From JABDMH01 sp964428345 (GTDB lineage: Bacteria; Bacteroidota; Bacteroidia; Chitinophagales; Saprospiraceae): DNA of 64,000 nt. The stretch is from positions 1 through 64,000 of the forward strand of contig CAYRYD010000011.1 in NCBI GenBank assembly GCA_964428345.1. Reading direction: 5' to 3'. The notes below the pieces were generated by a model that saw nothing but the letters and a program-made list of their open reading frames with translations, was not told where the DNA came from and ran no database searches. This document shows, in pieces, positions 53,132 to 62,233 of this stretch. How positions within the stretch are numbered: position 1 is the stretch's first letter; every line of letters begins with the position of its first letter. The position numbers were made by a program, and so were the translations under genes.

Positions 53132-54247
53132 ATGAAAAAGATGATAACAAACTCCACTTTAATTTTAGCAGGCATATTGCTGAGCGTTACGCTCTCTGCC
53201 CAGGATGCCGATACATCGGCTTCTGAAGATGTGAGCATGGAAAAGGAAAGCCCCTTGTCCATCAGCGGCAGTGCCGATGTGTATTTTAAACTCGATTTTG
53301 CGGGCAATGCCGCCCGCGATGCCAACATCAGCGGCGGTGAAAATTATACTTTTTTTGCGCCAGATCACAACTCTTTCTCCATCGGTATGGCCAATTTAAT
53401 TTTGGAAAAAGCCTTTGGCAAAACAGCGATGGTGGCCGACGTATCTTTTGGACCGCGTGGATCCAGCTCATCCATCCCCACTCAAAGCTCAACCGACGGA
53501 TCATTTCATATTCAGAATCTATATGTGACTCATGCATTTTCGGATGCTGTTTCGATTACCGCCGGTTATATGGGTACCTTTGTGGGTTATGAAGTCATTT
53601 CTCCGGCCTCCAATTTCAATTACAGCACATCACACCTTTTTTCCTGGGGTCCTTTCCAGAACGCGGGAGTGAAATTAAATCTGGCTCTCAGTGATAAATT
53701 CGGGTTGATGGTCGGGATATTCAATGACTGGAATACCTATACCGATTTTACAAAAAGCAAGGATTTTGGAGCCCAGTTATCGTATAATATTGCGGACGGA
53801 AGCGATATTTATCTGAATTTTATCGCCGGATCCGACAGTGGCGTGGAGTTCGATCTTACGGCAGGTTTCCAGATTTCCGATCTGTTTTATCTCGGACTAA
53901 ATGCGGCGACCTACAGTAATTCGACCGGAAAATTCCTGGAAACCGGAGAATCTGGATTTTCGGGAGTGGCCCTATATCCTCAGTTCGCCATCAGCGATAA
54001 ATTCTCCATCGGACTGCGCTCGGAATATTTCAGTGAAAAAGAGGTCAATGATATTTTTATCGGCAGTTATTCCGAAAAGGCCTCGGTATTTTCCAATACG
54101 ATCACAGCCAACATCAAAGCCGGACCGTTGACCTTTATCCCTGAGCTGCGATTTGACACCAGCAGCGAGGATATTTACATAGACAGCGATGGAAATGCTA
54201 CCGGCAGTGCCGCTCAGTTTCTGATTGCCGCTGTCTATGCATTTTAA
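53132..54247 (+). CDS. Outer-membrane beta-barrel (OmpL/BBP2-like) protein in nitrogen cluster
   Basis: 371 residues. The signal peptide is MKKMITNSTLILAGILLSVTLSAQ. The body has many alternating strands and ends in AVYAF, the C-terminal aromatic pattern of outer-membrane barrels. The fold resembles bacterial porin-2/OmpL-like proteins, which Bacteroidota often place next to amt. It likely lets nitrogenous solutes through the outer membrane. It is 95 bases after amt and 200 before glutamine synthetase. Confidence 0.75.
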   Translation: MKKMITNSTLILAGILLSVTLSAQDADTSASEDVSMEKESPLSISGSADVYFKLDFAGNAARDANISGGENYTFFAPDHNSFSIGMANLILEKAFGKTAMVADVSFGPRGSSSSIPTQSSTDGSFHIQNLYVTHAFSDAVSITAGYMGTFVGYEVISPASNFNYSTSHLFSWGPFQNAGVKLNLALSDKFGLMVGIFNDWNTYTDFTKSKDFGAQLSYNIADGSDIYLNFIAGSDSGVEFDLTAGFQISDLFYLGLNAATYSNSTGKFLETGESGFSGVALYPQFAISDKFSIGLRSEYFSEKEVNDIFIGSYSEKASVFSNTITANIKAGPLTFIPELRFDTSSEDIYIDSDGNATGSAAQFLIAAVYAF

Positions 54248-54302
54248 CCGGGAAAGGATTCACTGATGCCTTTAGGTTTCACATATTGTATTTCATTAAT
54301 GA

Positions 54303-54313
54303 TTGATTATCAA
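54303..54313. promoter_or_regulatory. TTGATTATCAA palindrome (site 3)
   Basis: Perfect 11-base palindrome, 135 bases before the glutamine synthetase ATG. It is the third copy of the motif, after 45160 and 51255. A 17-codon frame (ATG at 54320) lies between it and the gene and could be a leader peptide, but support is weak. Confidence 0.5.
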
Positions 54314-54447
54314 CTACATATGGTGAATGAGGGCCTTTTGAAAATAGCAATTTTAATTTACTTCGATGCTTAACAGAAAGCGGTCTGAAATTATTTTTAA
54401 GTACTGAATTCATAATCAATTTCTTTATTCTGCAAACTGACTGAACA

Positions 54448-55470
54448 ATGACAAAAAGCAAATTAGAGTATATCTGGCTGGATGGAAGTTATCCAACCCA
54501 GATTTTACGCAGCAAAACCAAAATTGTGGATGATTTTAATGGAGATGTCGAAGATGCACCCATGTGGTCATTCGACGGTAGTTCTACGCAACAGGCTCCG
54601 GGAGGAAGTTCGGATTGTCTTCTGAAACCAGTGGCTGTCTATCGTGATCCTGCGCGGAAAAATGGCTGGCTGGTGATGACGGAAGTATTAAATCCGGATG
54701 GAACTCCCCATCCAACCAATGGCCGCGCCACGATTGAAGATGACGACAATGATTTTTGGTTTGGTTTCGAACAGGAATATTTTCTCTGGAATCCCAATAC
54801 CAATCTACCCCTCGGGTTTCCAACCGGAGGTTATCCGGGACCTCAGGGACCATATTATTGTTCGGTAGGAGCCACCAATGCTTTTGGCCGTGAAATCGTG
54901 GAAGAACATCTGGATCTTTGTCTGGAAGCCGGATTGAATGTCGAGGGTATCAATGCCGAAGTTGCCGCCGGTCAATGGGAATTTCAGACTTTTGCCAAAG
55001 GTGCCAAACAGGCCGGTGACGAAACCTGGCTGTGCCGGTATCTGCTGGAACGTACTGCTGAAAAACACGGAATTTCCGTAAACTGGCATTGTAAACCACT
55101 GAAAGGTGACTGGAATGGCTCTGGTATGCATGCCAATTTTTCCAACAGCGTTTTACGTAATGCCGGATCCAAAGATGTATTCTTCAAAATTTGTGAAGGT
55201 TTCCGTCCATATATTCGCGAACATATCGAAGTATACGGAGCCGATAATCACCACCGCTTGACTGGACTGCACGAAACCCAGTCTATTGACAAATTCAGTT
55301 TTGGTATTTCTGACCGAGGTGCTTCCATCCGCATACCCATCGGATCGGTTGAAAGGGGCTGGAAAGGCTGGCTTGAAGACAGACGTCCCGCATCCAACGG
55401 CGATCCTTACAAAGTGGCTGCCCGGATTATTAAAACCGTCAAGACTGCTGATGTTGAAGTATTGGTATAG
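54448..55470 (+). CDS. Glutamine synthetase type II (eukaryotic-like)
   Basis: ATP-dependent condensation of ammonia and glutamate. MTKSKLEYIWLDGS and MWSFDGSSTQQAPGGSSDCLL are GSII signatures, as are FGFEQEYFLW, GINAEVAAGQWEFQ (metal and substrate ligands) and LTGLHETQSIDKFSFGISDRGASIRIP. At 340 aa it is a short decameric GSII, not the ~470-residue GSI or the ~720-residue GSIII. It forms a nitrogen assimilation group with PII, amt and the porin. An intrinsic terminator follows at 55493. Confidence 0.95.
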   Translation: MTKSKLEYIWLDGSYPTQILRSKTKIVDDFNGDVEDAPMWSFDGSSTQQAPGGSSDCLLKPVAVYRDPARKNGWLVMTEVLNPDGTPHPTNGRATIEDDDNDFWFGFEQEYFLWNPNTNLPLGFPTGGYPGPQGPYYCSVGATNAFGREIVEEHLDLCLEAGLNVEGINAEVAAGQWEFQTFAKGAKQAGDETWLCRYLLERTAEKHGISVNWHCKPLKGDWNGSGMHANFSNSVLRNAGSKDVFFKICEGFRPYIREHIEVYGADNHHRLTGLHETQSIDKFSFGISDRGASIRIPIGSVERGWKGWLEDRRPASNGDPYKVAARIIKTVKTADVEVLV

Positions 55471-55492
55471 ATAAATGTAATTTCCTTATCTT

Positions 55493-55533
55493 AATACCAT
55501 CCTTGCCTTGAAACCGCAGGGATGGTATTTTTT
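55493..55533 (+). terminator. Intrinsic terminator after glutamine synthetase
   Basis: AATACCATCC (55493-55502) pairs perfectly with GGATGGTATT (55520-55529) and runs into six T (55528-55533). The 3' arm contains an ATG (55522) that a gene finder could take as the start of the next gene; the terminator makes the ATG at 55534 the better start. Confidence 0.82.
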
Positions 55534-57633
55534 ATGCCCCCGAATCATGACCCTGTATATAGACCTTGCTATCAATTATTAGCCGGTATTTGTCTATGCG
55601 CATTCTTGAAGCATTCAGTCAACGGTCAGACCGATTCTCTCTCCGTCGTTCCGGATTTTCTTCAGGATCAGGTAGAATCTTATCTGGACAACCTGGACAA
55701 TGAAAGTGATTTCGATTTTAATTCCCTCGGTGAAAATTTACAGGAATACCGGTTGGCTCCGCTATCCCTCAACCAGGCTGACAGGGAGGATCTGGAATCC
55801 CTTCATTTGTTATCGGATATTCAGATTGCGGATTATTTATATTACCGGAAGACCCTGGGAGATCTTACGAGTATATATGAACTCCAGGCCATCCCCTCTT
55901 TTGATCCGCTGACGATTTCCAGTCTCCTTCCTTTCGTTACAGTAGAGGAAAACCGGTCGATATCTGCTGGATCATTGCTCAAGATGTTGACGACAGGCAA
56001 GAACGAATTGTATCTGCGTACCACCAGAATATTGGAAGAACAGAAAGGCTACCGGCCGGTGAATAACGCTAATCCAGCCTACTCCGGAGGTCCGGGTCAA
56101 CACTACGTGCGTTTTCAACACCGGTTTCAACAGAAGCTGCGTTTTGGATTTACCCTCGAAAAAGATCCGGGAGAACCCATTTTTCAGGGAATTAACCGTC
56201 ATAGCTTTGATTATACCAGTTTTCATTTCTTCGGACAGGATTTGGGAAAGAACCTCAGGGCCCTGGTCTTAGGAGACTATGCTGTATCACTCGGGCAGGG
56301 TTTGATCATGCATTCAGGATACGGAGGTGGCAAAAGTGCCTTTGTCACCAATATAAAGCGGGGCGGCAGAGTACTACGGCCCTATACTTCGGTCAATGAA
56401 GATGCCAGGTTGAGAGGATTAGCCACCACGCTGCAATTTAATGCCTGGCATTTGACGTTTTTTGCTTCCAGGAATAAACAGGATGCCAATATTGTAGCTG
56501 ATAATGATTTGGCATCAGGTTTTACTTCCCTTCAAATGTCCGGTCTGCATCGTACCCCTTCGGAAATCGAAGACAAGGATGCCATTACCCACCATTTGCT
56601 TGGTGGACGGATTGCATACCGCAAGAGTACCTTTCAGTTGGGACTCAATGCCCTGACCAACAGTTTTGACCTTCCTTTTCAGCGGCCGTTACAACCTTAC
56701 AATCAATTCTATTTTCGAGGCACCAGGCTATCGAATGCCAGTCTTGATTACCAGGGTTTTTACCGGAATATTTATCTTTTCGGGGAAACAGCTGGTAGTG
56801 ACAATGGAGCGGTGGCGACCCTCCATGGCCTGTTGCTTAGTGTCAGCCGGTACATCGATCTGGCAATTCTCTATCGCAATTATTCCCGGAATTACCAGGC
56901 TCTCCAGGCCAATTCCCTGAGTGAGACTTCCCAGGCCAGCAATGAAAGAGGCATGTATATTGGCACTCAGATCAAGTTGAGCCCTGCCTGCTGGATCAAT
57001 ATATACGGTGACTATTGGAAACACCCCTGGCTCCGGTTTGGTATCGATAGTCCTTCGGGAGGGACAGAACATTTGTTCCGGATTACATACCACCAAAAAA
57101 GAAAACTGGAAGCATATTTGCAGTACCGGAATGAATTTAAAGCAACAAATTACCGTACGGAGAGTCAAAAGATCAATCAACTCTTTTACCGATCCAGGAA
57201 AAATCTGCGGTTGCATTTAAAGCACCGGATTCACCCCAATCTGGAACTGAGAAACCGGCTTGAATTCTCACATGTAACGACGGCTGATGCTTCCGTAAGC
57301 CGCGGAATGCTGATTTATCAGGATATTATTTTCCGGTCCATCCGGCGACCGTTGTCGTTTACAGCCAGAGTCAGTTATTTTGACACCGATGGTTACCTGG
57401 CCAGAATCTATGCCTATGAAAACGATATACTTTACAGTTTTTCCATTCCGGCATATTTCAATCAGGGTATCCGTTATTATCTGAATCTCCGATACCGGAT
57501 CAATAATCTGACTCTGGAAGCCAGGATCGAGCAAACCAGGTACCGCAACCTTGAGGTAATCAGTTCCGGCAATGAACAGATTGACGGAAATACCCGTTCA
57601 AGGATAAAATTGCAGTGCCGGTACATTTTTTAG
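55534..57633 (+). CDS. Helix-hairpin-helix/outer-membrane-barrel-like protein
   Basis: 699 residues. Signal peptide about 1-32. Residues about 70-135 have helix-hairpin-helix features (LSLNQADREDLESLHLLSDIQIADYLYYRKTLGDL...), like the ComEA-type DNA-binding motif. The rest is strand-rich with aromatic residues and a final QCRYIF, typical of an outer-membrane barrel. HhH plus barrel proteins of this length are common in Bacteroidota; a role in DNA uptake or secretion is only suggested. The start at 55534 is chosen over 55522 because the latter lies in a terminator stem. Confidence 0.75.
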   Translation: MPPNHDPVYRPCYQLLAGICLCAFLKHSVNGQTDSLSVVPDFLQDQVESYLDNLDNESDFDFNSLGENLQEYRLAPLSLNQADREDLESLHLLSDIQIADYLYYRKTLGDLTSIYELQAIPSFDPLTISSLLPFVTVEENRSISAGSLLKMLTTGKNELYLRTTRILEEQKGYRPVNNANPAYSGGPGQHYVRFQHRFQQKLRFGFTLEKDPGEPIFQGINRHSFDYTSFHFFGQDLGKNLRALVLGDYAVSLGQGLIMHSGYGGGKSAFVTNIKRGGRVLRPYTSVNEDARLRGLATTLQFNAWHLTFFASRNKQDANIVADNDLASGFTSLQMSGLHRTPSEIEDKDAITHHLLGGRIAYRKSTFQLGLNALTNSFDLPFQRPLQPYNQFYFRGTRLSNASLDYQGFYRNIYLFGETAGSDNGAVATLHGLLLSVSRYIDLAILYRNYSRNYQALQANSLSETSQASNERGMYIGTQIKLSPACWINIYGDYWKHPWLRFGIDSPSGGTEHLFRITYHQKRKLEAYLQYRNEFKATNYRTESQKINQLFYRSRKNLRLHLKHRIHPNLELRNRLEFSHVTTADASVSRGMLIYQDIIFRSIRRPLSFTARVSYFDTDGYLARIYAYENDILYSFSIPAYFNQGIRYYLNLRYRINNLTLEARIEQTRYRNLEVISSGNEQIDGNTRSRIKLQCRYIF

Positions 57634-57808
57634 CAAAATGGAGGTTGCGATTTTTTAAGATAATTGATTTCCCACACATAACCCGCTGAATGTCCATTTT
57701 CATGATTTTCATGAGGAATAAGCATCTGTTCCTGAATATCCCTGGATAAAACAACCAATTAACCTACCGGTCAAAAAAGGCGAAGAGAGTACGATATGAA
57801 ATCCGGTA

Positions 57809-58036
57809 TTATTTTACCTGTTCCAGTTTGAAATAATAGTAACGTTCCATTGCTTCCTCACTCCCGGTATAAAAAAGGGGGCTGGCATCAATATCCTGAT
57901 CCTTTAAAGTCTCCAGATACGGGGCGGGCATCAGACGACCGAAACCGGGCAAAATGATGAAATAAAGGATCGACAGTAAAATAATACCGGCCAGCAAACG
58001 GATCCATCTTTTTATTTGATCAGCACCTGATATCAT
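57809..58036 (-). CDS. Small membrane protein after the YeiH-family gene (75 aa)
   Basis: One membrane segment (about residues 13-32), then a short periplasmic part with EAMERYYYFKLEQVK. It starts six bases after the stop of the YeiH-family exporter gene, so it is translated from the same transcript. The family is not recognised. Likely an accessory subunit for the exporter, judged by position alone. Confidence 0.6.
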   Translation of the reverse strand: MISGADQIKRWIRLLAGIILLSILYFIILPGFGRLMPAPYLETLKDQDIDASPLFYTGSEEAMERYYYFKLEQVK

Positions 58037-58042
58037 AACCTC

Positions 58043-59737
58043 TTAAATGGATTCGGTGATATGTGGAAATACCAGGTAAAACATAATATAAGCCATCAAC
58101 AGGGTCAGGGCCAGGTTAAAGGTCTGGCCGCATACATATAATATCAACGGTTTTCCACCGCTGAAGTGTTTTTTCAATTCCTGAAAATTGGTAGACAGTC
58201 CAATGCTGACAAATGCCAGACAAAATAGCCAGTCCCGGATGTCGCTGGTCACATCGATGACACCCTGATCCAGCATGGAGTAAGCCAGATGGCTGCCAAG
58301 ACCTGCATAGAAAATCGAAAATAAAATGGAAGCACCGATAAATCCCAGCACGAACTTGGGAAACCTTCTCCAGATCTCACCCGCACCTACTTTCACTCCT
58401 TCTCCGGCACCCATCCGGGTAAAATAAATGGCTACTCCAAAAGCGATAACCCCGATGAGAATATTTTGAATCATCTTGATCGTCGCCGCCACATTTAAAG
58501 CAGTATCTCCCAGAAAAGCTCCTGCTGCTACTACCGCTCCGGTCGCGTCGATGGTCCCTCCGATCCAGGCTCCCCCCAGGACTTCAGGCAGACCCATCGC
58601 ATTGATGGCCAGTGGCATGATGATCATCATAATAGAAGTAAAGATCATGGAGAGACCGATAGCCAGGGTCAGCTCTTCCTTGGAAGCTTTGCAGGCAGCG
58701 GCTGTTGCAACGGCAGCACTCACCCCGCAGACCGACATATCGGCCGATACGGTGATGTTTAGGGTTTTCGAACCGATCTTTAATATTTTCTGGCCAAACC
58801 AGTAGGTGGTGACCAGTACGATCGGGGTCACAATCCAGGCCACAAAAATGCCCGGCACACCGATGGCCAGGATTTTGGTGAGCAGAATTTCGGCTCCCAA
58901 AATGACCAGGCCGGTTTTAATATAAAGCTCCGTACTGAGCGATGGCTTGATCCAATCGGGAGTTCTAATCGTATTGCTGATCAACAGTCCCAGTAGTATC
59001 GCCCAGGCAGCATAGCCAAAACCGATTTCTTTCATGGTCGAGTGTCCGGCCAGAAAATAGGAGAAAGCTCCCAGCAGAAATACGAAAGCAAAACCCTTCA
59101 CATACCGGATCAATGGAACACCCATCCGCCGATGTATCACTCCGAACAATCCTGCGAATAACAGAAAGAGTACCAATAGATACCCCCAGCGGGAGTAGGG
59201 TTTTGTCTTGTATCTTTTCTCCAGTCCTTCTCCCCTCCGTTGTTTACTTTTCCAGTTTTCGATCGCTTCTTCCGCAGACTGGTTTTTAATCTGATTGGAA
59301 AATCCGGCTTGCCGGGCAAATTCCTCGGCTTGCTGGGCTTTAACCTTTAGTGCCGATACCTCTTCCAGGTGTTGCTCATAGGTGTCCCGGTTTTCATCTG
59401 AAATACCGGTTGCTTTTTCAGATGATAACTGCATGGATTCGAGGGGGTCCGACTTCCACGACCCTGGTTTTCCGGAGATTTTCTTCAGTAAAGAGCCTGT
59501 ATTGGTTTTCGTGGCCCGAATTGCCTGCAATTCAGAGTAAGCATCCTGCCAGGCCACGGTTTTAAAAGGGGCATTTTCGGCAGCAGCCTTTTCCAGTTTC
59601 GTGATGTTTTCTCCGTATTTGCCTTTAATCGTCGAAAAATCGCTGATAAAAAAGAAGAGAATGCTCGTAATGAGAATCAGGGCGCCGGCAATAATTGCAT
59701 GAAAATCTTCGGATCGGTAGAAACTGTTTTCCTGCAT
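58043..59737 (-). CDS. YeiH-family (putative sulfate/sulfite) exporter with long N-terminal extension
   Basis: 564 residues, against about 340-350 for ordinary YeiH proteins. A first membrane segment (about 13-31) leads into ~150 residues of charged, helical extracytoplasmic region (35-180), a second segment (183-202), then the YeiH core: a run of membrane helices with NITVSADMSVCGVSAAVATAAACKASKEE, GAWIGGTIDATGAVVAAGAFLG and FVSIGLSTNFQEL. Relatives are annotated as sulfate exporters, mostly by homology. The genomic partners (two YeeE/YedE halves upstream, 55 bases) make sulfur oxyanion or thiosulfate traffic likely. Confidence 0.85.
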   Translation of the reverse strand: MQENSFYRSEDFHAIIAGALILITSILFFFISDFSTIKGKYGENITKLEKAAAENAPFKTVAWQDAYSELQAIRATKTNTGSLLKKISGKPGSWKSDPLESMQLSSEKATGISDENRDTYEQHLEEVSALKVKAQQAEEFARQAGFSNQIKNQSAEEAIENWKSKQRRGEGLEKRYKTKPYSRWGYLLVLFLLFAGLFGVIHRRMGVPLIRYVKGFAFVFLLGAFSYFLAGHSTMKEIGFGYAAWAILLGLLISNTIRTPDWIKPSLSTELYIKTGLVILGAEILLTKILAIGVPGIFVAWIVTPIVLVTTYWFGQKILKIGSKTLNITVSADMSVCGVSAAVATAAACKASKEELTLAIGLSMIFTSIMMIIMPLAINAMGLPEVLGGAWIGGTIDATGAVVAAGAFLGDTALNVAATIKMIQNILIGVIAFGVAIYFTRMGAGEGVKVGAGEIWRRFPKFVLGFIGASILFSIFYAGLGSHLAYSMLDQGVIDVTSDIRDWLFCLAFVSIGLSTNFQELKKHFSGGKPLILYVCGQTFNLALTLLMAYIMFYLVFPHITESI

Positions 59738-59792
59738 GCTGCTTTTAATTTTTGGAGGAATAATAAAGATTCGATGGTCGGGATTTTATCGA

Positions 59793-60209
59793 TCAATGAG
59801 GCAGACGCTTTCGAACCAGGCCATACAGCAAAGCCCCACCCACAGCACTGACAAGAATGACCAAATAAATCAAATAACCATTTCCGATTAAAATATACAT
59901 GGGACCCGGGCAGGCACCGGTGAATGCCCAGCCAATGCCAAATATAGCACCTCCAAAGATCGCTGCTTTATACAGGGGTGGTTTCTCCTCGATCTGGACT
60001 ATTTTGCCATCCAGCGTTTTAATGATTCCATTTTTCATCAACCGGATCACCAGGGCACTGATTAACACCCCCGATCCGATCACACCGTACATATGAAAGG
60101 ACTGAAACCGGAACATTTCCTGGATACGGTACCAGGATACTATTTCAGCCTTGGTCAGGACGATTCCGAATAAAATTCCGGTAGCCAGTAATAACAATTG
60201 ACGCAACAT
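59793..60209 (-). CDS. YeeE/YedE family membrane protein, C-terminal half
   Basis: 138 residues with four membrane segments. GWAFTGACPGPMYILIGNG carries the Cys-Pro-Gly-Pro motif of YeeE/YedE transporters. It corresponds to one half of the full-length YeeE thiosulfate transporter; the other half is the gene just upstream on the same strand (10 bases), so the two likely make one split transporter. Substrate probably thiosulfate or sulfide-derived sulfur. Confidence 0.88.
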   Translation of the reverse strand: MLRQLLLLATGILFGIVLTKAEIVSWYRIQEMFRFQSFHMYGVIGSGVLISALVIRLMKNGIIKTLDGKIVQIEEKPPLYKAAIFGGAIFGIGWAFTGACPGPMYILIGNGYLIYLVILVSAVGGALLYGLVRKRLPH

Positions 60210-60219
60210 CCGATTATTT

Positions 60220-60774
60220 TTAAAAAATCAGGGGAAAAAGGAGATGAACCGCGATGAGTCCGCCAGCGAAAAATGCCATGGTAGCGACCAGTGAAGGCAA
60301 TTGCAGATCGGCTATACCACTAATGGAGTGTCCGGAAGTACACCCTCCTGCATAGCGGGTCCCAAAACCAATCAACAGTCCGCCACCGACCATCAGGATG
60401 AGCCCTCTGATGGTCAGCAAACCAGACCAGTTAAACAGGGATACGGGTACCAGCTGATCGTCAAAGACAATTCCGAGGCTTTCCAGATCCCGGATCGTGT
60501 CCTGACTGACTGCAACGGGATCCGGATTGGTCAGCAGGTACGAACCGACAAAACCTCCGATGATCGAGCCGGTCAGAAAGATCAGAAGCCAGGAACGTTC
60601 TTTCCAGTCCACTTTAAAATAATCCGATAGTCGTCCCGCTCCTCCTATGGTGCATAAAGTGTCGAGCGAAGAGGAAACTCCGAAGACTCTTCCCTGAATC
60701 AACAACAGAAAAACGACCAGGGCAATACCCACTCCCCCGGCGTACCAGGGCCAGGGTTGACTTAAGAATTCCAT
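60220..60774 (-). CDS. YeeE/YedE family membrane protein, N-terminal half
   Basis: 184 residues, about five membrane segments. RYAGGCTSGHSISG is the conserved Cys motif of the YeeE/YedE family. With the following 138-residue gene it forms a split sulfur transporter. First gene of a minus-strand group of four: two YeeE/YedE, YeiH-family exporter, small membrane protein. A leader hairpin-like AGGGG...CCCCT lies about 100 bases upstream. Confidence 0.9.
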   Translation of the reverse strand: MEFLSQPWPWYAGGVGIALVVFLLLIQGRVFGVSSSLDTLCTIGGAGRLSDYFKVDWKERSWLLIFLTGSIIGGFVGSYLLTNPDPVAVSQDTIRDLESLGIVFDDQLVPVSLFNWSGLLTIRGLILMVGGGLLIGFGTRYAGGCTSGHSISGIADLQLPSLVATMAFFAGGLIAVHLLFPLIF

Positions 60775-61835
60775 TACAACGTCATTTTCGTAACTGAGGG
60801 CTCTAAAGCTAGGTTTTATTCTGAAAATCTAATAATTCAAGTTTCAGCCATCATTACGATCCAAGGGGTTCTGATCCCCTGGAAGGATTCCCGGATGGAG
60901 ACTTTGACAAATGCCTTGTACAACCGGCCCGCTGAGTCATTATATACCCGTTTCTCCGGAACAAACAGTTAAACAATTAAACAGCTAAACATTAAACACC
61001 TCAGTACCCCTAAATCCCCTAAAAGGGGACTTTCCAGTCTGCTTAAAAAAATAGTCAGGTACCGTGGAAGGATCGATTCAACCGTAGAACCGCAAAGCCC
61101 CTCATAGTGGACCCAGTTAAACAATCAAACGATTCGACAATTACAATTAAACACCTAATGACCCCTAAATCCCCTAAAAGGGAACTTTCCATTCTGCTGA
61201 AAAAAACCACTCGTGCAACATTGGAAGGATCGATTCAANNNNNNNNNNNNNNNNNNNNNNNNNNNNNNNNNNNNNNNNNNNNNNNNNNNNNNNNNNNNNN
61301 NNNNNNNNNNNNNNNNNNNNNNNNNNNNNNNNNNNNNNCCTCCTGTCAGAACGACCACAAAACCACAAAACCATAAGACCAAAATACCAGCATTATAACA
61401 CCCTTCGACAGGCTCAGGGTGACTTTTACCCAATTAAACAGTTAAACACCTCAGTACCCCTAAATCCCCTAAAAGGGGACTTTCCAGTCTGCTGAAAAAA
61501 ACCACTCGTGCAACATTGGAAGGATCGATTCAACCGTAGAACCGCAAGGCCCCTCATAGTGGACCCAGTTAAACAATCAAACGATTCAACAATTAAACCC
61601 CATTTCCACCCCCTGCCCCCGCCAGCGGGGGACAGCAAACAAAGGAAGGTATCCTAACCCCTCCGGGGATCGTACGACCCTCCTGTCAGAACGACCACAA
61701 AACCACAAAACCATAAGACCAAAATACCAGCATAATAACACCCTTCGACAGGCTCAGGGTGACGACTTAGGACGACCTTGACCATAATACACTATCCCCT
61801 TTGACAAGCTCAGGGTGACTTTCTCCCCAAACAAT
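60775..61835. repeat. Tandem and palindromic intergenic repeats, no gene
   Basis: About 1 kb without a credible gene. Three related units begin TTAAACACC at 60992, 61147 and 61442, each with CCCCTAAATCCCC-TAAAA-GGGG-type hairpins and GGAAGGATCGATTCAA. Three REP-like copies of TTCGACAGGCTCAGGGTGA type are at 61401-61423, 61741-61763 and 61797-61819 (the last with two changes). A hairpin CCCCCGC-CA-GCGGGGG is near 61617. ORF-like stretches here are artefacts. Confidence 0.85.
61239..61338. other. Assembly gap (100 N) in the repeat array
   Basis: Exactly 100 N. In the intact third unit, 145 bases separate the same flanking words (GATCGATTCAA and CCTCCTGTCAG), so the true gap is probably close to 145 bases. 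Confidence 0.9.
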
Positions 61836-62195
61836 TCAGATCTTGCCGAGTGATTTTTCCCAGGCAGTCAACCCACCGTCCAGGTTTACCAGTCTGGTAA
61901 ATCCCCAGTTTTTCATCAGGATTCCGGTACGTACGCTCCTTCTTCCGGTACGACAAAAGAGGTAATAGGACCGGGAACGGTCCAACTGATCGATCCTGTC
62001 CAGAAAATCTTGAGCCAGATAATCCAGGTGGAGGGAATTTTCCAGGGTTCCCTCGGCCAGCTCGCGGGCAGTTCGTACATCGATGAGTATTGCATCGGGA
62101 TCCTTTTCTACCGCTTCCTTAAACTCAGACGGGTTCAGGTTAATGATATCCTGCTTAAGTTGCTGCCATCGCGGAATTTCACAGGTATTGTCCAT
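61836..62195 (-). CDS. Rhodanese-like sulfurtransferase
   Basis: A 119-residue single-domain rhodanese. ILIDVRTARELAEGTLENSLHL and the active-site loop FCRTGRRS (Cys about 81) are diagnostic. It moves sulfane sulfur between donors such as thiosulfate or persulfide and acceptors. No signal peptide, so cytosolic. It lies in the sulfur neighbourhood, on the same strand as the YeeE/YeiH group but separated from it by the repeats. Confidence 0.92.
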   Translation of the reverse strand: MDNTCEIPRWQQLKQDIINLNPSEFKEAVEKDPDAILIDVRTARELAEGTLENSLHLDYLAQDFLDRIDQLDRSRSYYLFCRTGRRSVRTGILMKNWGFTRLVNLDGGLTAWEKSLGKI

Positions 62196-62233
62196 ATTTA
62201 TCCGAACTTCATTTCAAATATACATCAATTATT

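Noticed and set aside
55522..55533. ATG at 55522 as start of the HhH protein
   Set aside because: It lies in the 3' arm of a perfect terminator hairpin; the ATG at 55534 follows it directly.
61107..61638. Short frames in both directions around the 61.2-kb gap
   Set aside because: They read through repeats and N placeholders and have repeat-derived peptides only.
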